Part shown: positions 37,431 through 48,475 of the stretch, piece by piece
Layout of the letters: the number at the start of each line of letters is the position of its first letter
How positions within the stretch are numbered: position 1 is the first letter of the stretch
Assembly: GCF_047496725.1 (NCBI RefSeq)
Contig: NC_132970.1
Span: forward strand, 21,912,001 to 21,976,000
Reading direction: 5' to 3'
DNA: 64,000 bases
Origin: Anoplolepis gracilipes
Taxonomy: Eukaryota > Arthropoda > Insecta > Hymenoptera > Formicidae
Made by a program: the position numbers and the translations under genes
Notes under the pieces: model-generated
Databases searched by the model: none
What the model saw: only the letters and a program-made list of their open reading frames with translations
Told to the model about the DNA's origin: nothing

Positions 37431-40000
37431 TCGTGCTGCTAATAATTCGCGCATACAAAATCACAGAGCTTAATAGAACTTGCCAATGATATTATTTATT
37501 GCACGATATATTCGCAGTTTTTGTTTTCTTAAAACGTAGATTAATTACTATTTTTTAATTGCTAGTTATAATTGGATACATGCATTAAGTATTAACTTTA
37601 TTCACTCGTAAAAAAATTTAAAATACTTTCAGAATATTTCATATTAAAATGAATAACATTTTTTTCTAGCATGGTAAATATAAAATTTATATTTGAACGA
37701 AATGAGCTTTTCAAATAATTTGTATGTCATTTTATTCCAAAAAGATTTTTTATGTGCCTTGTCATTCTCGGTTTTAAGGACACGTGATTATCTTGAGCTC
37801 ACGCGGCGTCAAGGCGTCGGATTAAATACTGGTAAAACTTCGCCAATCGACCCCGTTTAATGTCTCGTCTTAAAAGAAAGGAACCACCGGGACGGGGTTG
37901 AGATAGAATGGAGCTTCGGCGGAACGAAAGGATAAATATTCATTGACGTCTTCATCAAGACTTTTATGACCCGGCAGAAAGGATGAGGCGAAGTCTACGA
38001 GACATCTTGCACTGTCTCTTCAGCTGGTTTGCAAATAATATGATTTATAAGAGTCAGATGTGTAATATAAAAAAAAATAATAACAAGATATTTTCTCATA
38101 TGGAAAAAATAAAAATTAAATTATAATTAAATTATAAAATATATAACTAGAAATATTCGGTGAGAATTATCGATAAGAATAAAGATGTAAGAAGTTTTTT
38201 TTTTTTTTTTTGTAGTCTTAAACAAGACTACCATATTCACAAAAGAAAGATCGATAAAGTCAATCACGCGCGATAATTTCAGATATAGATATTCATTTAA
38301 GTATAATTTATGCAATTTAATATTCAAGATATAAAATCATATACGCACAAGAATAGCTAAATTCTGAATGTCTATTTTCACATACTTAATGTTTGACACG
38401 ACATATATAATCTGCTACAATTTTAATAATCTTTAGAATATAAATAAAGAGATATAAAGTATAGATAAACTATTATAATAAAATAAGGAAATAGATTTTT
38501 TTGAAAAAGTTAAAAAGAGATATATTCTTGTTATATAAAAAAAGAGAAGAGCGAATTACGAATTTGATATTTCCTTCTACAATTTTGTTCTCCCTTATAA
38601 TTATACAAAATAATTCTCTCGCTTTAAAAAAAAAAAAAAATTAAGTTTCGCGCTAAAATTGATGGTCGAAACATCATTAGATGAATACGCGAGTCAATTC
38701 GCAGCAGGGGATGGCGGAAATCGAGACCGGAGGTGGTATCGGAGGCAAATTAGCCGCGTGGATATCGCAGCCGGATGTGCTAAAATTCTCAGCAAGTGAC
38801 GGTGTCGCTCGTGAAGGGATGAAAGAAAAAGGGATCCGTCGAAAGGCTGCTCCTTCGCGGCGCGAGGGTGGGCGGCAAAATTGAAATTTCTTCGCTCGAG
38901 CGGCGACGCAGCAACTCATAAAAAGTTTAAACGTTTCACTCTCTGGCTCTGGTGCTGCTGTTGCTGCCCGAGTCTTGCCCTTTTCTCCCAATATAAACTC
39001 TCTCTCTTCCCTCACTTCGCCTGTCGATTGACTACCGTGCCTTTCTCCACTCACCCTGATACGGCTCAACCCCGTCACCCCTCGCGGAGATGCTTACGGC
39101 TGGCAACTTTTACCCCGAGAAATTAGGGGCTTACTGTGCTCCTCTCTCCATCATGCCACCCCTTGAGATATCGTAAAGTTTACGTGTGTGTCATCCGCGA
39201 AGTGTCACAAAACGATTGTTTTTATTTAACAAAGTAAATCGCTTGATTTTAAATAAAGAAAACCGTGGTTGTTGATAGCAAATGTATATACAAATTATTT
39301 CGTAATAATAAGCCTCACTAGGTTTCGCTTTATATCCGTATTATAAATTCTCTTTGAGTTTTAAATCAAAAATTTAATCTCATTCTGTTCATAATCCATA
39401 AAAAAAAGATCCGTCTTTAATTTTATTTACTATCTCACAGAAAATCCTGAAGAAGATGATCTGATTCTATCAATTTCTACAGCATATATATTTTCAGTTT
39501 GCTATATGTTCAGCTACAAATTGCTGAAGCCAGCGGAGAGGGCTGCTGACTTCTATTTACCAATATGCTGATGTAATTATTATATTGCCTTCCATCTCCC
39601 TTCCAATGTGGCTTCTTATTATTTGCAGTATTAATATCCTGCGTTCATTAGTTAAAATTCGAGCAGTCCGTTTGCTTGAGCGTTCAAACTAGTCTACGTT
39701 AGTCTTAGATATTTCCATAATAATATGGTATCACAATAGGTTTACATTTTAATATTTTATTGCACCCCTAATACTAAATTTCGATTTCTAATTGTAGATT
39801 TCTACTCAAGTGCCGTTCTTCGCTATGAAATCTTATATGATTTTATACATGTCGTTATATATACTACTGTCATTTATATACAGAAACGGCTCTCATGTGC
39901 TGTTTAAAAAAAATTATTAGCAGTAAAATGTACAATACCGTTTTCATAATGGCTTGTGTCAGTCTCCGTCTTCCATTTCTGGATCACGCAGACCAAAATA
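37431..40000. other. AT-rich DNA with a GC patch at 38650-39170
   Basis: Contains a T run at 38196-38211 and an A run near 38626-38640. The patch 38677-39126 has open frames on both strands and a minus-strand donor-like CAGG|GTGAGT near 39050; no matching exon is convincing. Confidence 0.45.
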
Positions 40001-40500
40001 GTTTCTCAACGCTCCGTTCAAACAATACATATTCAAATGGATAATTTGATCCCGCATGGACGCGAATGCGTGGACGGGGCGGAAGGGTAAAGGGTTGAAC
40101 GCGCGCGGAGAGAGTGGACGGGAGCGTGTGCTTTACGGCTCGTTCCATTATAAAGGCAGGATGTGACGACCGCCGATGAAAATAAAAGCGGGCACGCGGA
40201 AAAATGTTGCTGCAAGAGCGGCAAATATTGTTGCGCCGCGGCCGGAGACAGAGCGCAGTGGCGGATGCACGGTCGAAATTATTAATCGCGCGCCGCTGGT
40301 CCTTCGACCGGCGGCAAATGTTGACGTTACCGGTACGGCGAACGTTGCGATCGCACACCGACGTGCATCTACGGTGAACGGCAGGGAATTTAAGAGCTTC
40401 GAGAATTAATTGTATCAGCACGTTGTCTCTTTCCTGTTTCACTGCGAGTACTTTCATTTCATTCGCGATTAAAAATCGTTCGCAATTCAATTTATTTAAT
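40001..40500. other. CpG-rich island with two-strand open frames
   Basis: A minus frame of 168 codons (39984-40490) and a plus frame (40176-40409) overlap. Both are plausible-looking peptides but the coincidence on both strands indicates stop-poor CG-rich composition. No known domain. Confidence 0.4.
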
Positions 40501-40860
40501 GTGATTTAATATTTTGCCACCGTGTCGTTTGTTATTGATATCAATATTTGTTTCCCTGTAAAATAAGAATAAATTAAAAATTAAGAATATATAACCCGTT
40601 ATATATTTTTGTTACATTTGAATTATGCTTAATACGGTTTGTTTAATACATCGTATAATGTCGCTTTTGCAATTTATTTGCTTGCAACGTCTACATTTTC
40701 CATCTCTCGAATGTTAAATAAAAATAAATAGAAAATAACTCTTTGTTTATTATTATTATTATTTTAAATGAACATTTCTTTATTTATTGCATATAATGTA
40801 ATAATGATTTTGGAATCTTCTGGTATAACAATATTAACGAGAAATTTACACGAGACCAAT
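40501..40860. other. AT-rich spacer
   Basis: Nothing recognised. Confidence 0.6.
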
Positions 40861-41570
40861 TAGCAGTATCTGATTAATTGACAAAACTCGCACTTTGCAT
40901 TCTTTCGGAGAAGTCCGATTCTTCTTCCGAATCTATGGGAATCTTCAACGAGATGGAGAGATAGCGGGGGTGAAGCCCGGTTGTGCTTATGGGTCGCGTG
41001 GGTGTCAGAGTCGATATCTTGCCGGCTCTGTGTCACAGAAGGGACGTTGGTGTCGGAAGGGCGAAGGATGGGTAAGAGAATCGACGGAGGGGACGGCGGG
41101 GGTGTGGAGTAGAGTCGCCGGGGGTAGGTGCGGCTGCGAGCCGTTGGGGGGACGGATACGAGCGAGGGGGCATGATTAGCATTACACTCTGAGTCTCGAT
41201 GATCAATAGTGGAAACGTCTCTCCCTTCATTCTCATTCTCTCGCTGTGTTAGCCTTATCTCCCTACCCCCTCGCACCCTCTTGCCCCCTCCCCGGCATCG
41301 GATATGCGCGAATCTCCTACACCCTCCCCCGGAGCTTTCTGTCGCCCTCTCCCCCCTCCCTTTTCCGCGCGCGTTCCGAGTACCTATTTCTCTACCACTC
41401 TGTACTATTCCGAGCGTCTTTCTCCCGCTCTTTTTGTCGAGTCTCTCTGTTTCTCTTTAAAGCGAATGCTGCAAATGATGATTCCTGCTAACTATGTGCG
41501 ATATATTTTGGCGGGTCAATGGGCGCATGTTGCAAGATCATTATTGTTACTTCAAGTTAGAATTTGAATA
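40861..41570. promoter_or_regulatory. GC island with abrupt strand-skew switch
   Basis: From about 40960 to 41170 the plus strand is G-rich with several runs of four to six G. From about 41250 to 41460 it becomes C/T-rich with runs of C. Such a switch of GC skew is seen at some promoters and R-loop-forming sites. Open frames on both strands are shadows of this bias. Confidence 0.3.
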
Positions 41571-42600
41571 ATGAAACATTAAATTTAATAAATGTGTGTA
41601 ACATAAAAGAATAATTATAAAAAAGAAGGAATTATATATTGCATTATAAATTAATTATATAATATTATATTAGCTGTCCAAATACATCATAATAGGAATA
41701 AAGTACAGATATAATTTTCTCTTTTTGTTAGTTGAACCAATCTTATATTTCGAAAAGAGAGGTCGAGAATAAATCGCGAGATCAAATTACTATCGAAAAA
41801 CAGTTCATTCATACATGGAGCATCGTAACATCTCTTCTTCTTCTTTGCGCGAAATGTCTTACAAATCCATAATTTTCTGCAGCGGCAATAATCCTCTGGC
41901 GAGAGAATCACCATGCATTGTCCCATGCCATCGCGATAGTTCCCAAAACGAAACGTAACGCCTGCAGGTTCCTCACATTTATTCCGAGTGCCGCGGCGAA
42001 AAAATGCCGAATCAGCCAGATGATGCGTAGTGTATCTATACGTACGTATATAAAGGACCGAGATTTCTCCTCTCGGCGTCTCGAGTCTATACCGGCGGTT
42101 ACACCTTCCTCAGGCCCGTCCCCGCGCCACCCCGAAAGACGATCCGGGGATGTTTTATTTGACGGTGTCAGCAAGCGGGAGATATTAACCGAACAGCTCT
42201 CGCCTGCTGGAATTATGTGGGCGGACGGGCGGCGCGAGATTCGACTTCCATGGAATTTCCGGAGAACGCGGTATTGTAGCGAAAGAGAGCGACGGGGAGC
42301 GAGAGAGGAGGATAGGAAGGAGGAGGACGGACGACGGGTCACACAGGGAATCTACCGGGCAAACTTCACCATTCCGGATACCATGGTACCCCGGAGACAC
42401 TGGCCGTGCCTAACTGCAGTCCCACTCCTACCGGTCGTTACATCGTCTGGGTATCTGCATCTGCATCGGGAGCATATCGTATTCGGCGGTAACTCACAGG
42501 TTGGTCGACGGTGCGTCCTTGTCTGTCGCGCAGAGTCAGAGGTGATCAATGAGACTGCCAGAAACGGCAAAGTTTTTGCCTGATCTACGCGAAGAACATA
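41571..42600. other. AT-rich spacer then CpG island (41890-42600) with TATA-like motif
   Basis: The island has a 221-codon plus frame and 144- and 106-codon minus frames overlapping, so coding is not supported. A 14-base palindrome TATACGTACGTATA (42037-42050) runs into TATATAAAGG, a TATA-like motif pointing right. Confidence 0.4.
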
Positions 42601-43540
42601 TCCGGTGACGTAGATTTTGAGAGACTCCTCGAAAAATATTCTCAAAGAATGTAAAGTAACATAATCGAGCATTTAAAAGCAATATTGCTATAATTGTTTC
42701 CGAATATAAATATAATACCTTGTATTTTTTAATACAATATAAAATATTTTCTAATAATTATATTAATATAAATATTCATCTTCATGTGTGTATGTATGTG
42801 TGTGTGTGTGTGTGTGTCTGTGTGTATGTGTGCGCGCGCGTGTGTGTGTGTGTGTGCAATATCTCACTCAACGTTCACCACGAAGTAATTAAAGCGAATT
42901 CCGTAAACTTTTCTGTGTGTACTTCTAGCTGACTGCTTCAAATAAGTCTGAGAAAAGTAGCAGTTTTTGGAACTGCTTCTCTCGAAACTTTCGTAAAAGT
43001 GACACTGCGGTAATAAAAAGTCGCAAAGATAAGAACCGCCTCGCCTTCCATAGATTATAAATAAAAAAATGTGACGACACTTATCACCATTCTTAGGATA
43101 TTCCTCAGAACAATTTTTAATCACGTATATATTACATTATATATTCTAACATACGCGTATATATATTCATATATGTATATAACGCAAGATTATTTTTAAT
43201 CAAACACCATCTAAATCAGATATAATATTGTATAGCGTAAATATAAAATCTATATTTAATCATATTTAATAAATATTACCGTAAATTGATGAAACAAATT
43301 GAAGCAATAATTAAAGTTTAAAGGTACTTTAGATTGCAAATTTAGTAAACTAGAATAAAATACTCTCTTTTAGATATAAGATTCAATTTACTGTAAATGA
43401 CTAATGACTTTTTTCTTATAAAACGACTTTATTTTAAATTGTATAAAAAGATTATATTCTCATTTTTTATGCTAAATTAGAGGAAAGTAAATGATAGCTC
43501 ATTATATCAAAAATGCATAATTGCTAGTAGTAATTACGAG
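42601..43540. other. AT-rich DNA with compound TG repeat
   Basis: Contains the compound (TG)n at 42785-42857. The remainder is AT-rich without recognisable content. Confidence 0.55.
42785..42857. repeat. Compound (TG)n/(CG)n microsatellite
   Basis: TG units interrupted by TATG, TCTG and a short GCGCGCGC core; alternating purine-pyrimidine throughout, a typical Z-DNA-capable sequence. Confidence 0.9.
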
Positions 43541-44271
43541 ACACTACCGTGTCTCCTGACGAGAGATCGCACAAAGTATCGGAATCTTCTCTTCCATCAT
43601 CCATCGCGCATTCCCACTCTCTATTTTCTCTCTTACTTTGACAATTTCTTTCATCGAATCTCCTTTCGGTTCATTTGACGGGACGACCTTTTTTCGCGCC
43701 CGCCGCACAAAGTGTCGATCCGTCGTTGTCTTAATGGGTGGCAGGCCACTCGTCCTTATTGCACACTTAATTACTACCTGACGCCAGAAAGTTATAATGG
43801 CCAACAAGGAGTACTCGAGAGCTCTGGAACCTTTCAGCCAGACGGACAAATCACTGTCGAAATAAAATTTCTTATTCCAGCGATATTTCAAGTGATGCTG
43901 CCGATCCATCACTTCAACTTCTTAGCAGTCACATAACGAGAATTATGACCTTATTTAAATAGATAATAATATTATATAATGACAAATATAAATATTTTAG
44001 TAATAATAAAAGATTTAACCTCTTATCATCAATAAACATTATTAATAATTGTTAATAATTTTTGAAAATTTTATTATATACTATTTATATTTGTAAATTA
44101 TTATATCCCTTAATTAAAGCAAGCCGATAATATTCATTTAATTGAAAGAAATTTTACATTTATTAGTTACTTTTTATTTTTAACATAAGCAAACTTTTAA
44201 TTAAATCAAATACACGATATCTAAATTATATAAAGTTTTCAGAAAGCAATTGTTATGGAGGAAAATATTTA

Positions 44272-44314
<43 letters not shown>

Positions 44315-45060
44315 CAAAATGTATATAAATATGTATGTGTTAAGCTATTTGTATTATTTATGGACAGATTTATTTTTCTTCGAAGAAAATACTACGAGAA
44401 GACACACCTTGGGCAATTGGTGTAGAATGACTGTCGCAGTAAAAGAAAACTATGCTTACCGCGAGGAAAATTTTTATCGACTCACTCGTCGCGAACGATA
44501 CCTCTACGAGTGATAACATAACGTGGAAACGGCGGAATCGTAGCCGCGCGCGCTCGCAGGGGACGAGCTTGGAATCGAAAATCGGTCGCGGCAAACGGGG
44601 TGGCGAGGGATGAAAACGGCGAGCCTAAACAATATCTTGCGGCAATGTAAGGAGCGTCTATTGGGCCATTACCGATGGTGGCTGACCATTTTGGCCATTT
44701 GGCTTGGACAATGCTACGTCAGCGGTTTCGATTCTCCCGCCTGTTCTCCGCCTATTCCCCTTTCTTCCCCAACGGAGTCGATCTCGACTAACTTTCCGCC
44801 CTTTCCTACCCCTTTTCTTCCCCGTGTTGAAAAAGTTTGTATTGTTTAACGATTAAGTGTTACCCTTGGGTGGAACCAAATTCCAGTAAATATATAAAAA
44901 TTCATGCAATTTATATATCCTGTATACTCACTGGATACTGTAATCATTTTATTTTTGATAATAAATCAACCCACACTAAGTGTTGTGCAATTTTCAAAAA
45001 ATTTAATTAATCGACATCTTTTTTAACAGTCAGTTCTTTTATTATCATGAACGTCTAAAA
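43541..45060. other. Mixed patches without supported genes
   Basis: A minus frame of 122 codons (43544-43912) overlaps a plus frame (43712-43936); neither is recognised. 43940-44250 is AT-rich. A TA repeat lies at 44274-44312. A GC patch spans 44410-44860. Confidence 0.45.
44274..44312. repeat. (TA)n microsatellite
   Basis: About 19 TA units. Confidence 0.9.
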
Positions 45061-45830
45061 ATTGCATGCTCTTTCTGAAACGAGGTACTTTAGTGCATTT
45101 TCAGTTTCAATTCACGGTCTTAGTTTTCCTCACCCTCCTTCCTCCTTCCCATCCGATAAATTCGAACGCGCGAACGTCCACGGCTTTTACACTATCGACG
45201 GCGTCTACGAATCGATAGATCGCGCGATTCATTTCAAGACGTTGGAAGAAAGCACGCGGCAACGACATTTCGAAGAATGGCAGACCGAGAAACCAAGCGA
45301 AATCGATCGCGGCCTTTCAATGTCTCGGCTTTATCGTCGGCCATATATCATCATGCCTATATCACGGCTATGGGATCTCGAAACTTTGCGTTTTTTTTTT
45401 CTCAGGATGTATAGATACGCGTGAAATCCTGAGGGCTTGAAATCACGAATCGATCCGCAAAACATAGCACAGAAGAAATAAAACGCAATTTCCTCTGACA
45501 CGCTGAGTATGTAACGGAAATTTAATTTAATATACTGTTTAATATTTTTTATATTTGTATTTAAACCAAACATTTTTAAAATGATACCCAAAAGATTTTT
45601 CAAACACAAGATGTAAAGAGAATATTATTAATCTTGCAAATTAATATATATAAAAATTTTAGAATATAAAAATGTTACTTATTGAGTTACTTTTTTGATT
45701 TGAATTTAATAACATTTTAATAGTATGTTATTGCATAACATGCATTTAATAACATTTTAATAGTATGTAGTTGCACGAAAAAGCGTAATCATTGAATAAA
45801 ATTATCGTCTTTCTTAAACAATTTTTATTT
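45061..45830. other. Small GC patch followed by AT-rich DNA
   Basis: A plus frame of 120 codons at 45062-45424 has no known motif. After 45450 the DNA is AT-rich and contains the tandem repeat at 45701-45776. Confidence 0.45.
45701..45776. repeat. Tandem duplication, 40-bp unit, nearly two copies
   Basis: Both copies share ATTTAATAACATTTTAATAG and then TATGT; the second diverges at its end. Confidence 0.85.
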
Positions 45831-46560
45831 TCCAGTGCACGACACACACTCGGTCCTTTATATAATAGGAAATTCAAATTTTCCAACCACCAGAATCGTC
45901 GAATCGCTTGAACGTCGCTTCGACTCCGAGGGAGCATTGAAATTCGATGCATGGCGCTCAGCAGCGTTTACCTTCCCGTATAAAACAAGAATCGCGCAAT
46001 TCCCGGCGGAAGCGCGTATTATCAGCGTCTCGAATAAAATTCAAAGACAAACGCTCGCAGGGAACGCTCGTTTTCTCCTCACCCCGAAGGCGCCACCCTC
46101 CGCCCGCTATCCCGCTTCTTCCTCGCGCTCTTGTTTCTGCTCCAGATCCAATTCTCGGTCGCTTCTCTTCATCACAACCCCCGCCGCGCCTCTCATTCTG
46201 CACTCTTCAGCGGGCGAAACATTGCGCGAAATAACGTTAAATATTTACCTTCGGGACGATTGTTCCCGTCGGTACGACGGGATAAACATCATTATGTAAT
46301 GTATATAAAGCGGACGGAGATAGGAGCGCGCGCGAGAATATGCGGGTAAAGGACGGAGAATAAACTTTTGTGCACCTCTTCGCGCGCCAAGGATTTACCT
46401 TGCGCGCGAAGAGGCGCTTGTGAGGTCCATCCATCTGGCCTGTCCGTTTGCGTATCGATGTCCACATCCTTCATCCGCGTGCCCATCCATCTGAAGCTTG
46501 TGTGTCGATTGGTTCGCAAAATCATGACGGAATTTCAACCATTGGATAAAATTCAATATT
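45831..46560. other. CpG-rich island containing a strong hairpin
   Basis: Several open frames on both strands overlap here and none is recognised. The notable element is the inverted repeat at 46375-46414, listed separately. Confidence 0.4.
46375..46414. repeat. GC-rich perfect-arm hairpin, 17-bp stem, 5-base loop
   Basis: The left arm CCTCTTCGCGCGCCAAGG (46375-46392) is complementary to the right arm CCTTGCGCGCGAAGAGG (46398-46414), with one bulged C and loop ATTTA. It is too short for a typical microRNA precursor. It might be a cruciform or a structured RNA element, or a paired binding site. Confidence 0.85.
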
Positions 46561-47678
46561 TCTTATAACTTATAATTTATCAATTTTCTTTCTTATCAAA
46601 CTTAGTTGAAGTTTTGTAAATATTGTACATACCACATACAACCATATGATTTCATGCATTTTGAAATATATATCATTTATTAATCGTATTTATATTTAAA
46701 GAAATATATGATACATACAAATTTTTTTCTTTCAAGTAAATTTTAAATCTAATTTTAAATTGCTTTTTTTGTATGCAATGTTCGAATTAAATTATTAACT
46801 CTTACTCCGTACTGTTGTTTCTGATACAACTTTCTAACCGTACAGGTGAGGTAACGTATTTTTGATAAGTTTATTAATATGCAAGTGTTTTAAAAAATCT
46901 GAAAAAATTTATGTACCTTTTTCGAACCTTTTAAATAAAGATTAGAATGATAAATTTGAAAAATAATTTGCTTAAATATATTATTTTACGATTATTCGTT
47001 TTCGAGAAATTGACGCTGTTATAAAAATCACGGACAAAAATAACTCACCAGTACGGAACAAGGATTAAAAATCATTTTTTAAAAATTGTTTTTATTTTAA
47101 TTTTTACAATTTATCGTTATGTATCATGCATCTCAGAATCGATGTCACTCATTAGTTACGCGAATCTCAGAGCAGTTGGACAGCGGACGAGAGGAATCTC
47201 TGCGCACATATATATGAGACAAGATACTTGGTCGTCATCAACCATTAACCAGCACGCCGGTGACCCTCGTTTGTGTTTCTGTATTGCGAAATGCGAACTG
47301 AATGGCCGGCGAACAGTTCGCTGGGGGAGTTGACGTTGTTCCGCGAAGTCCCTTGGGGGGTAAAAGCGAAGGGTCGTCGCGCGTAGTCGTTGAAGGCGAC
47401 GCGATCGCCACTATCCCTTCGAGAACATCGTTAATTATTTCTTGACTTTCGTCTAGCATCATACTCGACCCGCCAGAATGACCGTCGTTCGTTGCATGCC
47501 GCATGTTTACGTGCGTTTCAAAGAGTCGGAAAAAATGACGATGGCAAAAAATGAACTTTTCAAATCAATTCTCAACTCTTATTCACGATTTTAAAAGCTT
47601 TGCACTACTTTTAGGATTTTCACACTTTTAAAATGATATATACAATATATTATGTATTCAAGTGTTACGTCTACTTAC
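46561..47678. other. AT-rich spacer and a GC patch (47140-47520)
   Basis: 46561-47130 is AT-rich with nothing recognised. 47140-47520 holds the minus-strand open frame described separately. Confidence 0.5.
47238..47504 (-). other. Coding-like minus-strand open frame, 88 codons, unassigned
   Basis: An ATG-initiated frame on the FoxP strand with a protein-like composition, including the acidic segment MMLDESQEIINDVLEGIVAI followed by a Ser/Thr/Pro-rich part. It ends in TGA and has no good donor before the stop, so it cannot be joined to FoxP by a consensus splice site. A plus-strand frame overlaps its 3' half. It might be an alternative first exon using a weak donor, a small gene, or chance. 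I do not recognise the peptide. Confidence 0.22.
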
Positions 47679-47714
47679 AATACTGCAGAAGATTGAATCA
47701 ATCCAGATAATTAC
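47679..47714 (-). promoter_or_regulatory. Candidate recursive splice site with 36-nt RS exon
   Basis: On the FoxP strand a very strong acceptor (CTTTTTCTTGTTTCAG) ends before 47714 and is joined directly to GTAATT, a donor-like hexamer. After 36 bases a consensus donor ATT|GTAAGTAG follows. The organisation repeats that of the 16160-16221 site. As an alternative, the 36 bases could be an ordinary microexon (one frame is open, 12 codons) or a 5' untranslated exon. The first donor, GTAATT, is weaker than consensus. Confidence 0.45.
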
Positions 47715-48088
47715 CTGAAACAAGAAAAAGAAGCTTTAATTAATTTTCAACAACATTAATTAGTCATGTCGCAAAAACATATAGATCTAGATATATTCAA
47801 CTTTTTATATTTATGTATCTAATATTTACTAAAATTTGCAACACGTTTGTCTCATGAATAATTATTAAATAACGTTTATCAAATTATTAGATAATTTACT
47901 TGTCTTTATCCAAATCGGTTTACATTAATGTAAACTATATTGCATTTCACTTGAACATTATATATTATATATACCAATAAAATATATAGTATTTTTTTTT
48001 AATAAGTATTTTATATTTTAATATAAGAAATATGTCCCTGTGTTATTTTAAGTGATCAGAAAACACAGTTGTATTATCGCCGAAATAA
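47715..48088. other. AT-rich spacer
   Basis: Nothing recognised. Confidence 0.6.
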
Positions 48089-48475
48089 ACAGTTCGGAGG
48101 AAATGCCTGAAAAGGTTATTTCTCCCGGATATCAAACCGTGGCAGGTACCTTTGTGTCGTGACGGTCAAGAGTACAAACGGGCCATACCGATAAGTGGCT
48201 CTATCAATCCATTCGGTCAGATAAGGATTTTGCCATTGATCGCCGTTTCCCATATCGGCCCCTCCCCTCCTACTTCCATGACGTTCGTTCCGCTGCGATT
48301 AATGGACAACTATCAACGCCCTGGACGATCATCAATCACGATTCCCGAAACATTCGGTCCGTTAATAGGCGATTTTGTATTTCGAAGTTCTGCCGAAAAT
48401 TGTTTTCGTCGCCTGGTTGGTGTATTGTTTCGAGAAAAACGCGACTATTTTTCTCTCGCTTATGTAATAGATTAG
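48089..48475 (+). other. Long plus-strand open segment without start, unassigned
   Basis: About 128 sense codons are open on the plus strand with no competing long frame on the minus strand, ending at TAG. There is no ATG near its beginning and no acceptor that I would trust. The translation has no recognised motif. A window this size is expected to contain a few such frames by chance. Confidence 0.15.

Noticed and set aside
39984..40490. 168-codon minus-strand open frame
   Set aside because: A plus frame is equally open across its middle; peptide unrecognised. Treated as a composition artefact.
41918..42583. 221-codon plus-strand open frame
   Set aside because: Overlapped by 144- and 106-codon minus frames; rich in CG-containing Arg/Ser codons. 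No domain, splice structure or credible start.
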